64,000 nt of DNA from Rhizobium rhizogenes (GTDB lineage: Bacteria; Pseudomonadota; Alphaproteobacteria; Rhizobiales; Rhizobiaceae): contig NZ_CP019701.2 in NCBI RefSeq assembly GCF_002005205.3, positions 1,798,001 through 1,862,000 of the forward strand. Reading direction: 5' to 3'. The notes below the pieces were generated by a model. That model was not told the DNA's origin, did no database searches, and saw only the letters and a list, made by a program, of their open reading frames with translations. The stretch's first letter is position 1, and each line of letters begins with the position of its first letter. A program made the translations under genes and the position numbers. Of the stretch, positions 1 to 9,287 are shown piece by piece.

Positions 1-562
1 GACGGCGCTGGTCGAGGCCGTGGCTCGAAGCCTCCATCGCCGCATGTGTCACGCCTTCGGAGGCAAGCTCGGCCAGAAGCGCATGCAGCGTCACCGGGTC
101 AGGCGTTGTCAGCGCGCCGTAATCCTCTCGACCCGGAGCGATGACACCCGTCGTGCCGATCTGCGCGGCCGCATGGCCGGCAAAGGCCCATATCTGCCGC
201 ACAAAGGAAGCGACGGAGGTTTTCCCCGCCGTTCCGGTGACGGCAACCATGATTTCCGGCTGTTTTCCATAAAAACGGGCGGCGGCGAGCGAAAGATAGA
301 GCCGCGGGTCGGAGACGACCAGCACCGGCACATCGGCCTCCACCGCATGACCGGAAACGACAGCAACCGCGCCCTTGGCAACCGCGTCCTTCACATAGGC
401 CGCGCCATCCGCCTTCGTGCCCGCAACCGCCACGAACAGACTGCCGGGCTGAGCCTTGCGGCTGTCTGCGGTTATCCCCCCGATTTCGACCGCCCCTATT
501 CCAGACAGGAGCAATTCATTCAATTCCGGAAACGCATTTCCGGATATATCTCGCAAATTCAT
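1..562 (-). CDS. murE: MurE, UDP-MurNAc-tripeptide ligase (partial)
   Basis: Cytoplasmic ligase adding meso-diaminopimelate to UDP-MurNAc-L-Ala-D-Glu in peptidoglycan precursor synthesis. The minus strand from the ATG at 562 reads into the window edge without a stop, giving the first 187 residues: an N-terminal Mur domain starting [15 protein letters not shown], then the ATP-binding glycine-rich loop VTGTAGKTS near residue 110, and TTPDP and ASSHGLDQ motifs typical of MurE near the edge. It lies 59 nt downstream of ftsI in the same direction, as in other dcw clusters. The C-terminal domain lies outside the window, so DAP versus lysine specificity is inferred from the Gram-negative context. 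Confidence 0.95.
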   Translation of the reverse strand, partial: MNLRDISGNAFPELNELLLSGIGAVEIGGITADSRKAQPGSLFVAVAGTKADGAAYVKDAVAKGAVAVVSGHAVEADVPVLVVSDPRLYLSLAAARFYGKQPEIMVAVTGTAGKTSVASFVRQIWAFAGHAAAQIGTTGVIAPGREDYGALTTPDPVTLHALLAELASEGVTHAAMEASSHGLDQRR

Positions 563-621
563 CGACTGTGTCCGTCTTGTCCCCCCGGCGCGAATCGCCG
601 GAACATCATAAGCTCTAACAA

Positions 622-2364
622 TCAATAAGACACGAGCAAGGCCGAGCCATCCTTGCCGAACTTCGGCTTCACACCCAGCACCGCCGCCGTGCGGGCGATG
701 ATGTCGCGCACCATCGGCGCTGCGGAGGTGCCGGCGAGTGCCGCGCCATTGCCTTTGTCCGTCTTCGGTTCATCGATGAAGGTCAACACCACATATTGCG
801 GGTCGTCGATCGGGAAAGCTGACAGGAAGGCGTTGAAGTTCTTGTCGCGGACATAACGGCCATTAACGACCTTGTCCGCCGTGCCGGTCTTGCCGCCGAC
901 GTTGAAACCGTCGACGCGCGCATTGCGGCCCGATCCGTTCACACCATTCCATTCGAACAGGAAACGCATGTCCTTGCTGGTGGTGGGTTTCAGAACCTGC
1001 TTGGCCACCAGATCCGCCTGTTCGCGGGTGCGCGGCAGGAACGTCGGCTCGATCAGCTTGCCGCCATTGACGAGCGCCGCCCCGGCAACCGCCGTCTGCA
1101 GCGGCGTCGTCGAAACACCGTGACCGAAGGAAATGGTGATGGAGTTGATCTTCTTCCATTCACGCGGCTGCGATGGCAGCGCCACCTCCGGCAATTCGGT
1201 CTGCATGCGGGTCAAAAGCCCGAGCTTCGTCAGAAACTCCTTGTGGCCCTCGGTGCCGACGGTGTCGGCGATCTTGGCCGTACCGATATTGGACGAAAAC
1301 TGGAAGATTTCCGGCACCGACAAAATGCGGTTCTTGCCGTGGAAGTCCTTGATGGTGAAACCGCCGATACGGATCGGATAACGGGCATCGAAACTGTCAC
1401 CCAGACGCACGCGGCCCGAATCGAGGCCCATGGCGATGGTGAAGGACTTGAAGGTCGATCCCATTTCGAACGTACCGTTCGACATGCGGTTGAGCCAGCC
1501 CTCCTTCGCGCCTTCGGCCGGGTTGTTCGGATCGTAATCCGGTACCGAGGCCATGGCGAGAACTTCACCCGTGTGCACGTCCAGAACGACAGCGCCGGCG
1601 CCGATTGCCTGGAACTTGGCAATGGCCGAAGTCACGACCTCACGCACGATGGACTGCACGCGCAGATCGATCGAAAGCTTCACCGGTTCCAGCGGCTGGT
1701 CGCTGGTCATGCCAAGCGCCGTCAGATCGGCGAGGCCCTGGCTGTCAACGTAGCGTTCCATGCCCGCCACGCCACGATTGTCGATATTGACGTGGCCGAC
1801 CACATGGGCCGCCGTCGGGCCGCCCGGGTAGAACCGGCGTTTTTCCGGACGGAAGCCGATGCCGGGAATACCGAGCGCCAGAATCTGGCTCTGCTGCTTG
1901 GGCGTCAATTGACGGCGCAGCCACTGAAAGCGGGAATTGGAGGTGAGCTTCTGATAGGTGCCACGCTGATCGAGATCAGGCAGAACGGTGCGCAGCTTCT
2001 CGATCGCCTCGTCGATATCGACGATGCGATGCGGCTCGGCAAACAGCGAGACGGTGCGGATGTCGGTGGCGAGAACCTCGCCATTGCGGTCGAGAAGGTC
2101 CGGGCGCGACGCCATCAGCCGGTCTGCGGGCGCGATGCTTGAAACGGTTTCCTGTTCCGCCATGCCATATTGTACGAGACGCCCGCCCACGACGGCATAA
2201 AAGGCCACGAAACCGAAAATGATCAGACCAACCCGGCTTTTCGCCTGGGCAGCACGCTTCTTGCGGGCACCCTCGAAAGCCGCATGATCGGTATAAACAC
2301 CGGTGGTGCTGGCGGAAAAATGAGCCTTGCTCTTCAAAACCATGACGCGGGAGAGAAAAGACAT
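622..2364 (-). CDS. ftsI: FtsI/PBP3, septal peptidoglycan transpeptidase
   Basis: Division-specific class B penicillin-binding protein that cross-links septal peptidoglycan. The 580-residue product has a short cytoplasmic N-terminus, one membrane anchor (about residues 45-65, [16 protein letters not shown]), a PBP dimerisation domain, and a transpeptidase domain with all three active-site motifs: STFK near residue 300, SSN near 355 and KTGT near 490. Length is normal for FtsI. The start codon overlaps the ftsL stop by one base (TGATG), indicating translational coupling. It works with FtsW and FtsL at the septum. Confidence 0.96.
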   Translation of the reverse strand: MSFLSRVMVLKSKAHFSASTTGVYTDHAAFEGARKKRAAQAKSRVGLIIFGFVAFYAVVGGRLVQYGMAEQETVSSIAPADRLMASRPDLLDRNGEVLATDIRTVSLFAEPHRIVDIDEAIEKLRTVLPDLDQRGTYQKLTSNSRFQWLRRQLTPKQQSQILALGIPGIGFRPEKRRFYPGGPTAAHVVGHVNIDNRGVAGMERYVDSQGLADLTALGMTSDQPLEPVKLSIDLRVQSIVREVVTSAIAKFQAIGAGAVVLDVHTGEVLAMASVPDYDPNNPAEGAKEGWLNRMSNGTFEMGSTFKSFTIAMGLDSGRVRLGDSFDARYPIRIGGFTIKDFHGKNRILSVPEIFQFSSNIGTAKIADTVGTEGHKEFLTKLGLLTRMQTELPEVALPSQPREWKKINSITISFGHGVSTTPLQTAVAGAALVNGGKLIEPTFLPRTREQADLVAKQVLKPTTSKDMRFLFEWNGVNGSGRNARVDGFNVGGKTGTADKVVNGRYVRDKNFNAFLSAFPIDDPQYVVLTFIDEPKTDKGNGAALAGTSAAPMVRDIIARTAAVLGVKPKFGKDGSALLVSY

Positions 2365-2918
2365 CAGCGGTTCACCGATCCTGTTATCGTGTCATCCATG
2401 TCATCGGTTTCATCACCGGCGACGGCGGAGACGGCCGGAGCCGCTGGGGGACGGGAAACGCGCGCCCTCGGCGTCGGAACCGGGGCGCCATTGGCGGCGA
2501 TCTGGCCGGCCGGCGGCGATTTCTTTTTGGCGGCCGCGCCAAGCGTCGCGCCCGGCTTGGAACCGTTGACGGCGGCGGCAATCACGTCCTCGACGCTCAT
2601 GCCTTCCGGCTCAGGCGGCTGCGGCAGTTGCGAGCGCAGCATGGGCAGTTCGCGCGGCTGCGCCAATTGCGTCGGCAGCGTCGGCGAAAGGCCAAGCTCA
2701 TCCTGATAGGCATTGACCAGACGATGCAGACGGTTCGGCTGCGTCAGCAGCGCCCAGTCGGCCCGCAACAGATCGATCGTATCCTTTTCAAGCTTGATTT
2801 CGGCCTCGAGCTTGCGGACCTCTTCGAGCTTCAGATCGGCCTTGTGCTTGATCGAATAGGTCACGACGGCCGCAGCAACCATGACCCCCATCAAAATGAC
2901 ATCGAAAGTGCGCAGCAT
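2364..2918 (-). CDS. ftsL: FtsL-like divisome protein
   Basis: Small bitopic protein in the position of FtsL between rsmH and ftsI. I place the start at the ATG at 2918 (MLRTFDVILMGVM), which follows GGGAGG and lies one base after the rsmH stop; a longer reading from 2939 would overlap rsmH by 20 nt. The 184-residue product has one N-terminal membrane segment (about residues 5-22), a coiled-coil stretch rich in Leu/Glu/Lys (VRKLEAEIKLEKDTIDLL) as in FtsL, and a long low-complexity Pro/Ala-rich tail. FtsL is poorly conserved in sequence, so the call rests on position, topology and coiled coil. The long tail is more than twice the enterobacterial length overall. Confidence 0.85.
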   Translation of the reverse strand: MLRTFDVILMGVMVAAAVVTYSIKHKADLKLEEVRKLEAEIKLEKDTIDLLRADWALLTQPNRLHRLVNAYQDELGLSPTLPTQLAQPRELPMLRSQLPQPPEPEGMSVEDVIAAAVNGSKPGATLGAAAKKKSPPAGQIAANGAPVPTPRARVSRPPAAPAVSAVAGDETDDMDDTITGSVNR

Positions 2919-2919
2919 A

Positions 2920-3945
2920 TCAGCCTCCCATCTTTTCAAGGCTGGCGAGATCGGGAAGCTCGAAGATCGAAAAATCCGCCGCGCGCGCCGGCGCGGTCGT
3001 GCGCAGACCCGCCCGCAGCTTGGCTGACCGCGCGCGCGGATTGAGTTCCGCCTCCGCGTCGCTGGCGGCGATCATCGGCTTGCCGATATTGTCGAAAATG
3101 GCCGGCTTGTCTTCGACCATCGGCAGATGCCGGGAACCGGCGGCCTTGCCGGAACGGTCGGAGAAGAATTTCTTGACGATGCGGTCTTCCAGCGAATGGA
3201 ACGTGACGACGACCAGGCGACCACCGGGCTTCAGGGACCGCTCTGCAGCGAAAAGCGCCTGCGCCAACTCGCCGAGTTCATCATTGACGAAAACCCGAAG
3301 CGCCTGAAACACCCGAGTCGCGGGATGGATCTTGTCCTTCGCCTTGCGCGGCGTGACGATCTCGATAAGACCGGCGAGATCACGCGTGGTGCGGAAGGGC
3401 TCTTCCGCCCTCCTCTTCTCGATGGCGCGGGCGATGCGGCCCGGCTGCTTTTCCTCACCGAGAAAACCGAAGATGCGGATCAGATCACCGACTTTCGCAC
3501 GATTGACGACATCCGCCGCCGAAACGCCGGAGGCGGACATGCGCATATCAAGGGGACCGTTCTTCTGAAAGGAAAAGCCGCGCTCTGCCTCGTCGATCTG
3601 CATGGAGGAAACACCGATATCAAGTACAACGCCGTCGAGACCGCCCGCGGGCGCATGCTTCGCCAGATCGGAAAATTGTGATTGAATGAGGTTTAACCTG
3701 CCGCCATTGGCGGCAACCATCGCCTGACCGCCAGCTATCGCGGTCGGATCGCGGTCGAGCGCGATGACATTGGCGCCCTGATCGAGAATGGCCTGGGTGT
3801 AGCCGCCGGCACCAAAAGTACCATCAAGGATGATTTTTCCGGATGCGGGTTCAAGCGCGGCGATAACTTCGCGAAGCAGGACAGGGATGTGACGCTGAGG
3901 TCCGCCATCGGCATCAGAAGATCGCCCACCAGAATTCGCCGCCAT
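2920..3945 (-). CDS. rsmH: RsmH, 16S rRNA m4C1402 methyltransferase
   Basis: S-adenosylmethionine-dependent enzyme that N4-methylates C1402 in the ribosomal P site (formerly MraW). The 341-residue product shows the motif I segment [14 protein letters not shown] near residue 35, the GPLDMRM motif, the ATRVFQALR segment and [12 protein letters not shown] near the C-terminus. An open frame extends far upstream to 4587, but this runs over mraZ in another frame. The ATG at 3945 gives the family N-terminus (HIPVLLREV follows within 20 residues) and lies 14 nt after the mraZ stop. Second gene of the dcw cluster. Confidence 0.96.
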   Translation of the reverse strand: MAANSGGRSSDADGGPQRHIPVLLREVIAALEPASGKIILDGTFGAGGYTQAILDQGANVIALDRDPTAIAGGQAMVAANGGRLNLIQSQFSDLAKHAPAGGLDGVVLDIGVSSMQIDEAERGFSFQKNGPLDMRMSASGVSAADVVNRAKVGDLIRIFGFLGEEKQPGRIARAIEKRRAEEPFRTTRDLAGLIEIVTPRKAKDKIHPATRVFQALRVFVNDELGELAQALFAAERSLKPGGRLVVVTFHSLEDRIVKKFFSDRSGKAAGSRHLPMVEDKPAIFDNIGKPMIAASDAEAELNPRARSAKLRAGLRTTAPARAADFSIFELPDLASLEKMGG

Positions 3946-3959
3946 TCCGTGTCCCCGTC

Positions 3960-4400
3960 CTATGCGGGGCGAGCAGCCGAAAAACCGCGCCCCGCTCTTG
4001 CTTCCGCCTGCGCGCCCAAAAACGCCTGCGGTTGCCAAAGCTGAAAATGATCCGCCCGTCCGACGAAGGTGACCTCGGTGGATATGCCGGTAAATTCCCG
4101 CATGAAATCCGTCACCATCAACCGACCTTCCTGGTCGAGCTTCATGAAGACACCGCCGCCGTGAACCAGCAGCGACATCGCGTTCGCCTCCGGCGAGAAG
4201 GCATCCATCGACGCAATCTGCCGCTCGTAGCGCTCCAGCAAATCCGGACCGCCGATACTGATTGCCGGGAAAGCAAAATCCTGAAGGCAATAAAGCTCCT
4301 GGATACCGCGCCTCACCAGCACCGAACGAAACGGAGACGGAACCGAAACACGCCCCTTGGCGTCGATCCTGTTCGTCACGTTCGATAAAAAGCGGTCCAT
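3960..4400 (-). CDS. mraZ: MraZ, dcw cluster transcription regulator
   Basis: First gene of the dcw cluster; a ring-forming DNA-binding protein with two SpoVT/AbrB-like swapped hairpin domains that in E. coli represses its own operon. The 146-residue product begins [20 protein letters not shown], where DAKGRV is the first AbrB-like motif, and has the second motif [15 protein letters not shown] near residues 90-105. Length matches the family. Its likely target is visible upstream as four TGGG boxes with 10-bp periodicity (4577-4611). No strong Shine-Dalgarno is visible. Confidence 0.95.
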   Translation of the reverse strand: MDRFLSNVTNRIDAKGRVSVPSPFRSVLVRRGIQELYCLQDFAFPAISIGGPDLLERYERQIASMDAFSPEANAMSLLVHGGGVFMKLDQEGRLMVTDFMREFTGISTEVTFVGRADHFQLWQPQAFLGAQAEARAGRGFSAARPA

Positions 4401-4817
4401 TACTCAACTCGCCCAAACCGCAATCCGCCAGGCGAACCATCCGCCCCACAGACAACACCGGTACGCACGACACATCGCCAAGCGCCAGGGCAACATGCCC
4501 TGCAGCAGCCCCTTGCAGGCTCCTCACTCGTTTCAGCGATTGCGGGTCAAAAACACGACCCAGTGTGGTGTGCATTTGGGATATCATGGGACACTATGGG
4601 CGTCAATGGGAGAAGCCGGCACGATACCGACTTCGCATCGGAAATTCATAAGCCGTTAAGTTTAACGAATGGTTTACTTCGGGCGCAAAGATGCGCTTTC
4701 ACGGCACAAGAAAATGCGGTGAAATTGACGTTTTTCTTTTTTGAAACAAGAGTGTGACTGAACGCCTCTGCGTTCCCACGCGGTAGAACAAACACCAATA
4801 TTCGAAAATACCGAAAA
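4401..4817. other. Intergenic region upstream of mraZ
   Basis: About 417 bp without a supported gene. It holds the mraZ promoter region, the TGGGN array, a CtrA-like TTAA-N7-TTTA sequence at about 4661-4675, and the short tail after the ParE-like toxin gene. Small open frames here overlap the repeat array, have no ribosome binding site and look like chance. The right part is relatively AT-rich with poly-T/poly-A runs. Confidence 0.7.
4577..4611 (+). promoter_or_regulatory. MraZ box array (4 x TGGGN)
   Basis: Four pentamers TGGGA, TGGGA, TGGGC, TGGGA start at 4577, 4587, 4597 and 4607, so each is separated by exactly five bases. E. coli MraZ is known to bind TGGGN direct repeats with 5-nt spacers in front of mraZ. 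The boxes read on the plus strand and lie 177-211 bp upstream of the mraZ ATG, so a promoter nearby is inferred. Confidence 0.85.
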
Positions 4818-5162
4818 TCAATCGGGCGAAGCGGCGACCGGTTCTCCCCGCCACAAGCTCTGCGCCTCCCCTTCGAACTCCTGACCTTTGACCAAGACGC
4901 GGAGAACAACCACATCATCGTGCTCTACGACAAAGGCTATGCTGGCACTTCGCTCAAAACCGATTATGCGCAGCCCTGATCGCACCTCATTGCGCACCGT
5001 GCCACGCTCGGGGAATACGTTCAGTGACGCGAGAAAAGCACCAACACGCTCAATATACCGATCCGCCGTGACAGCTGAGCCAGATTTGCGAACAACATTG
5101 CTGTGGATTTGCACCAGATCGGTTTGCGCTTCAGGGGACAAACGCACGACGTAATATTTCAT
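4818..5162 (-). CDS. ParE/RelE-superfamily toxin
   Basis: Predicted toxin of a type II toxin-antitoxin pair. The 114-residue product starts MKYYVVRLSPEAQTDLVQI, the typical first strand and helix of ParE toxins, and contains the ADRYIERV helix, the region FPERGTVRNEVRSGLRIIGFERSA (split here as a central basic segment) and a final strand VVLRVLVKGQEF. ParE toxins usually act on DNA gyrase; whether this one does cannot be read from sequence. The antitoxin gene lies upstream, separated by a 79-nt AT-rich gap rather than overlapping as is common. The ribosome binding site is weak. Confidence 0.85.
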   Translation of the reverse strand: MKYYVVRLSPEAQTDLVQIHSNVVRKSGSAVTADRYIERVGAFLASLNVFPERGTVRNEVRSGLRIIGFERSASIAFVVEHDDVVVLRVLVKGQEFEGEAQSLWRGEPVAASPD

Positions 5163-5241
5163 TTAAGCAATTCCAGCAAAAATCTGCAGCGGCTTTGCAT
5201 TATAAATTATTTAAAAAACAAGGAGATGAAGTGGAAATATG

Positions 5242-5520
5242 CTACGTGCGCCCTTCGCCCTTGGCGATCCGCGCCTTCACCTCAGCCATACCTTCATTGA
5301 GCGGCTTCGCACGGTCCGGGTCGGCTTTGTGGGCATCGTATGCGGCTGCGACCTCTTCCTGCAGCCAACGCTCCACAGCTGCATCGCGTGCGACCAGGGT
5401 GCGCAGGCCATCACGAATAACTTCGCTTTCCGTCGCATATTCACCAGAGGCTACCTTTGCCTTGACCATCTCGGCCATATCCAGAGGAAGAGTGATGCTG
5501 AAAGCCTGAGTAGTGCGCAT
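5242..5520 (-). CDS. ParD/CopG-type antitoxin
   Basis: Ribbon-helix-helix antitoxin partner of the ParE-like toxin. The 92-residue product has an N-terminal strand (AFSITLPLDMAEMV) followed by the helices KAKVASGEYATESEVIRDGL, the pattern of ParD/CopG DNA-binding domains, and an acidic/polar C-terminal tail that would bind the toxin. It precedes the toxin gene, as in parDE loci, and would be expected to repress the promoter just upstream (5521-5640). The 79-nt gap before the toxin is unusual. Confidence 0.85.
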   Translation of the reverse strand: MRTTQAFSITLPLDMAEMVKAKVASGEYATESEVIRDGLRTLVARDAAVERWLQEEVAAAYDAHKADPDRAKPLNEGMAEVKARIAKGEGRT

Positions 5521-5639
5521 GGTTCTGCCTTTCGTTCCTTAGCCTTTCATATCACGGCATATGATTTAATCATACATCTTCGCGCATTGGTCAAAGCGAC
5601 CCGGCATCCAGAAGGACCGCTGCATATATTGAGGAAAAT

Positions 5640-6045
5640 TCGCCAGTTGGCCTGTAAGCCGGGTTCTGTATGGCCCCGGTTTGACCCGGAACGTGGCAGC
5701 CATTCATCTGGGACGGCATTTGCATGCCGCCTCGCGCAACCCACCCGGATGACGGGCCCGGAAACCGGCTGTGAACGGGCTTTCGCCCATCCCGTGTCAT
5801 CCCTATTCGGTCTTGCTCCCGGTGGGGTTTACCTTGCCACCACTGTCACCAGCGGCGCGGTGGGCTCTTACCCCACCCTTTCACCCTTACCATGCAAAGC
5901 ATGGCGGTTTGCTCTCTGTGGCACTTTCCCTGGGGTCACCCCCGCCGGACGTTATCCGGCACCGTATTTCCGTGGAGCCCGGACTTTCCTCACCTTACCG
6001 TCTTTCGACATTGATAAAGCGCGGCTGCCCGGCCAACTGGCATGG
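5640..6045 (-). ncRNA. rnpB: RNase P RNA (class A)
   Basis: Catalytic RNA that removes tRNA 5' leaders. On the minus strand the conserved 5' element with GAGGAAAGTCCGGGCTC lies near 5984-6000, GGGGGTGACCCCAGGGAAAG near 5925-5945, and the 3' element ACAGAACCCGGCTTACAGG near 5652-5670. The terminal P1 helix is visible: CCAGTTGGCC (complement of 6031-6040) pairs with GGCCAACTGG (complement of 5643-5652). The length of about 400 nt is normal for alphaproteobacteria. Ends are placed from P1 and are approximate by a few bases. Confidence 0.97.
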
Positions 6046-6096
6046 GCTGCATAACCATGTTCCGGAGCGAAAGCCACCGAAAAGCGCAATCAAGGA

Positions 6097-7287
6097 TCAA
6101 AGAAATGCCGGCGTGAAATCCGTCATGAAAGCACGATCGGCTATTTTTCCATCCCGCAGCAGCGTGGCACCCAGTCGCCCGATTTCGTCGGAACTCTTTG
6201 CCGCGGTGCCATTGCCGCCGGTGAGAACCGCGATATGCGGTGAGGCGGTAAAACCGATGGCGGGATAACCACTCCGGGTTTTGGAGACGACGCAGGCGGC
6301 CATCGAGACACGCGAGAGATCGACGGAAGGCACCAGTGTTTCGACGATGGCCGACAGATGATCCCGCACGCTTTCACGTCCACCGGAACGAAACCATTCC
6401 CGGATTTCCGGGTCGCTGCCGACCGCCTTGTCATCGGGATCACCGCCGATTTTCAGATAGAATTTGCCATCGGGATAACGCACCGGCGGCAGAAGATAGA
6501 TATGTTTCGTGGTGTCGCGCGGCTCGTAGATCAGCGACGGCATAGCCGCATATTGCTCAAGATCGGCTTCATCAATCTCGAAGAAGGCGACGGTCCGCGC
6601 ATAGACATTGAGCGCGACCGGCTGCGGCAGCAGGTCTTTCGTGATCGAGAAACCGCCGGCTGCCACCAGCACCCGGTCTGCGGTATAAACCGCGCCGGAA
6701 GCCGTCCGCACCGATGCCCGGCCATCCTCTTCCCGCGTCGAGACGACGATATCGTCGATCAGCGTAACACCGGCCTTTTCCGCCAGAACCACCTGTGCCT
6801 TGACCAGCGCGCGCGGATTGACGTATCCGGCATTGTCCCTTTCGAAGACGCCTTCGCAGCCCGGCTCGAAAGAGAAATAGGGAAACCGGCTTTTCAGGTT
6901 TGCGCCATCCAGCAATTCCGTCGAAACACCGAGTCGCGACGCCGCTTTGGAAACATCATCGATAAAGGGATTGTCGCCGCCCCGCTGAGGCCCCACCATC
7001 AGGCAACCGACCGGCGCGTAAAATTCCACGCCGCTTCTCGCGGCAATATCGGCATAACGCGCAATCGAGCGGTTGGCGAGCAGCGCCCAGTCGGCATCAC
7101 CATCGATGGTGCGGGTAATCCGCGCCTCATCATAGTGACTGGCGAAAACGCCCTGATGTGATTTGATATCGGCAGGTTCTCCGGGGCCAATCAGCGCCAC
7201 GCCATCCACCGTTTCCGCCAGATGGCGGGCGGCGGCGGCACCCATCATGCCGCGACCCACGACGATATAGTTGAAATGTCCCGACAT
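6097..7287 (-). CDS. DAO-family FAD-dependent oxidoreductase (paralogue 1)
   Basis: Flavoenzyme of the D-amino-acid/sarcosine oxidase family, expected to oxidise a C-N bond of an amine or amino acid. The start at 7287 (MSGHFNYIVVG) is chosen because GAGGG lies eight bases upstream; an open frame extends 11 codons further. The 396-residue product has the N-terminal dinucleotide-binding motif GRGMMGAAAARH (a GxGxxG variant) and a C-terminal GLTGGNGTAAK-like FAD-contact segment. It is the second gene of a tandem pair with a near-equal-length paralogue at 7347-8534; the gap is 59 nt. The substrate is not identifiable from sequence. Confidence 0.85.
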   Translation of the reverse strand: MSGHFNYIVVGRGMMGAAAARHLAETVDGVALIGPGEPADIKSHQGVFASHYDEARITRTIDGDADWALLANRSIARYADIAARSGVEFYAPVGCLMVGPQRGGDNPFIDDVSKAASRLGVSTELLDGANLKSRFPYFSFEPGCEGVFERDNAGYVNPRALVKAQVVLAEKAGVTLIDDIVVSTREEDGRASVRTASGAVYTADRVLVAAGGFSITKDLLPQPVALNVYARTVAFFEIDEADLEQYAAMPSLIYEPRDTTKHIYLLPPVRYPDGKFYLKIGGDPDDKAVGSDPEIREWFRSGGRESVRDHLSAIVETLVPSVDLSRVSMAACVVSKTRSGYPAIGFTASPHIAVLTGGNGTAAKSSDEIGRLGATLLRDGKIADRAFMTDFTPAFL

Positions 7288-7346
7288 GCTGCCCTCTTCA
7301 TCCGCCCTGTTCAGCAGCAACCTTGTAGCCGCTTAACAGAAGGATG

Positions 7347-8534
7347 TCAGACGAAAACCGGCGACATTTCGGCCGCGAATTCATCCTCGGTCAGTTGACC
7401 GCTCGCAAGCAGCACGGCACCCAGCCGCCCAATCTCGTCCGAAGACTTGGCGGAGACGAAATTGCCACCCGTCAGAACTGCGATATTGGAGGATTGTGTA
7501 TAGCCTATATAGGGATAACCGCTGCGGGTAATGGATGCGACACAGGAGCCGGAGGTCACGGGGCAGCCGGCAAGTTCGGGCATCAGCGACAGGGCCTTCC
7601 TCGTCAGGAATTCCACCTCACCCGGCGTGCCGTCGGAATGGAACCAGTCCACCGCCTCGGCCAGTGTCTCAAGCCTGCCCTTCTCGCTTTCGCCGCCGAT
7701 CTTCAGATAGACCTTGCCATCGGGATACCGCACCGGCGGCAGGATGTAGACGATGTCGTCCTCCGTCTCCGCCAGCACGATGGTCGACGGCATGGAACCG
7801 AATATGGCCTGCCTTGCCTCATCCAGTTCGAAAAACACGATGGTGCGACCGGTGGCCGCCATATCGACCGGCGAAGGCAAAAGCTCAGCCATGTTGGTGA
7901 AACCGCCTGCGGCCACGATGACCTTTTCAGCGATGTGAACAGTACCTTCCCGCGTTATCACCTCGACGCCATGCGAGGTATCGCGAACATGCGCTGCGGT
8001 TTCGCGCACCAGATGCGCGCCCTGTGCCCCGGCAATCGAGCACTGCGCCTTCACCAAGGCGCGGGGATTGATGTGGCCGGCATTGCGGGCCTCGAAGTAG
8101 CCGCCGTAACCGGCAGGCAGCGCGAACATCGGAAACCGGCCAGTCAGCGCGTCGGCACCGAGCGTTTCCACGCCAAGACCGAGACGACCGGCCGAAGAAA
8201 GCGCCCGCGACACATAGTCTCCCGCAAGCCCCTTGCCGTTTCCGGTAAACAGGCAGCCGGATTCGGTAAAGAAGCGGATACCGCTCTTGGCCTCGATCTC
8301 GGCGTAACGCCGGATGGAACGCTGCGCGAGTTCCGCCCAGACAGGGTCGCCATCAAACCCACGGGTGATACGCGCTTCGTCGTAATGGCTTGAAAACACG
8401 CCTTTATGGCTCTTGCGATCGGCGGGTTCGCCCGGTCCGATCAGCGCCACACCGTCCGTTTGCGCAGAAAGGTGCCGCGCAGCAGCAGCCCCCATCATTC
8501 CGGCCCCGACCACGATATATTTGAAATCCGGCAT
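7347..8534 (-). CDS. DAO-family FAD-dependent oxidoreductase (paralogue 2)
   Basis: Tandem paralogue of the downstream gene. The 395-residue product starts MPDFKYIVVGAGMMGAAAAR, with the ADP-binding GAGMMG motif, and shares block after block with its neighbour: LIGPGEPAD..SH.GVF.SHYDEARITR, NPRALVKAQ, ILPPVRYPDGK.YLKIGG and AVLTGGN..SAKSSDEIGRLGA. Both probably arose by duplication and now may have different substrates among N-methylated or cyclic amino acids. No transporter or regulator is adjacent that would name the substrate. Confidence 0.85.
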   Translation of the reverse strand: MPDFKYIVVGAGMMGAAAARHLSAQTDGVALIGPGEPADRKSHKGVFSSHYDEARITRGFDGDPVWAELAQRSIRRYAEIEAKSGIRFFTESGCLFTGNGKGLAGDYVSRALSSAGRLGLGVETLGADALTGRFPMFALPAGYGGYFEARNAGHINPRALVKAQCSIAGAQGAHLVRETAAHVRDTSHGVEVITREGTVHIAEKVIVAAGGFTNMAELLPSPVDMAATGRTIVFFELDEARQAIFGSMPSTIVLAETEDDIVYILPPVRYPDGKVYLKIGGESEKGRLETLAEAVDWFHSDGTPGEVEFLTRKALSLMPELAGCPVTSGSCVASITRSGYPYIGYTQSSNIAVLTGGNFVSAKSSDEIGRLGAVLLASGQLTEDEFAAEMSPVFV

Positions 8535-8685
8535 GACATGCTCCGTATCAGATTTGCTCCTAACTACAGCATGCCCGCGCGAACCGGAATCGCTTTTCGC
8601 AAAACCATGGCGCGCGGTCGCATTTCCGGACGGAAAACGGCGCCACTTTTCCGGGAAAGGCTTCCGGAAAAGATAAGCGCAGGTC

Positions 8686-9225
8686 TCAACCGGCCAGCAG
8701 TGCCTGCACCTTGCCGCAATAACGCTTGGACACCGGGTTCATGCGCGTGGCGCCATGGCCGGCATTATAACGCAGGATCGTGCTGCAAACCTCGCCGCCG
8801 CCAAGCTGATGGGCAGTTGCCAGATATTGCATGCCCCAGCGAATATTGGTCTCGGGATCGTAGAGCGCCTTTGTCGTACCTCGAAAACCCATCATGCGCG
8901 CCGTTGCCGGCTTGATCTGCATCAGCCCGACCTCGCCGGCGCTGCCGCGGGCCTTCGGGTTGAACTTGCTTTCCACCGAAACCACGGCATGCGCCAGATT
9001 GGTGGGAACGCCGTAACGCTTGGCATATTTGACGATCAGATCGGAATAATCGTTCCTGAGGGAGGAAGGCAGGCTCTTTTCCGGAATGGGATAACCGGAC
9101 TTGCGGAAGAAGGTCTCCAGCGTCACGGTCTTGGTCTTGACGTCCTCGTCTTTGGCAAAAGCAATCCCCGCCTGCGAAGCGAGCATAACAACACCCGCCG
9201 CAACAGCAACAACAACCCTGTTCAT
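8686..9225 (-). CDS. Slt-type lytic transglycosylase, secreted
   Basis: Cleaves the MurNAc-GlcNAc bond of peptidoglycan with anhydro-muropeptide formation. Start at 9225 gives a clean signal peptide (MNRVVVAVAAGVVMLASQAG, cut after AFA). The SLT domain follows: catalytic glutamate in VSVESKFNPKARG, then GLMQIKPATARMMGF, and AYNAG-like RYNAGHG near the end. At 179 residues it is a single-domain periplasmic enzyme. It neighbours an amidase and other peptidoglycan hydrolases. Confidence 0.92.
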   Translation of the reverse strand: MNRVVVAVAAGVVMLASQAGIAFAKDEDVKTKTVTLETFFRKSGYPIPEKSLPSSLRNDYSDLIVKYAKRYGVPTNLAHAVVSVESKFNPKARGSAGEVGLMQIKPATARMMGFRGTTKALYDPETNIRWGMQYLATAHQLGGGEVCSTILRYNAGHGATRMNPVSKRYCGKVQALLAG

Positions 9226-9287
9226 ATGTAGAAAAAGTCTCCAGATCGGATGACGGCAACAGTGAAGCGACACAAATATTCAACGCC

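Noticed and set aside
1120..2142. 340-codon open frame on the plus strand opposite ftsI
   Set aside because: It lies entirely antisense to a well-supported gene, has no ribosome binding site or family motif, and such frames are expected on the opposite strand of GC-rich genes.
4563..4757. 64-codon frame within the mraZ upstream region
   Set aside because: Starts inside the TGGG repeat array, has no ribosome binding site and ends in an A/T-run peptide; chance frame.
5239..6054. 271-codon plus-strand frame across the antitoxin and rnpB
   Set aside because: Covers a structural RNA and an antisense antitoxin; no coding signal of its own.
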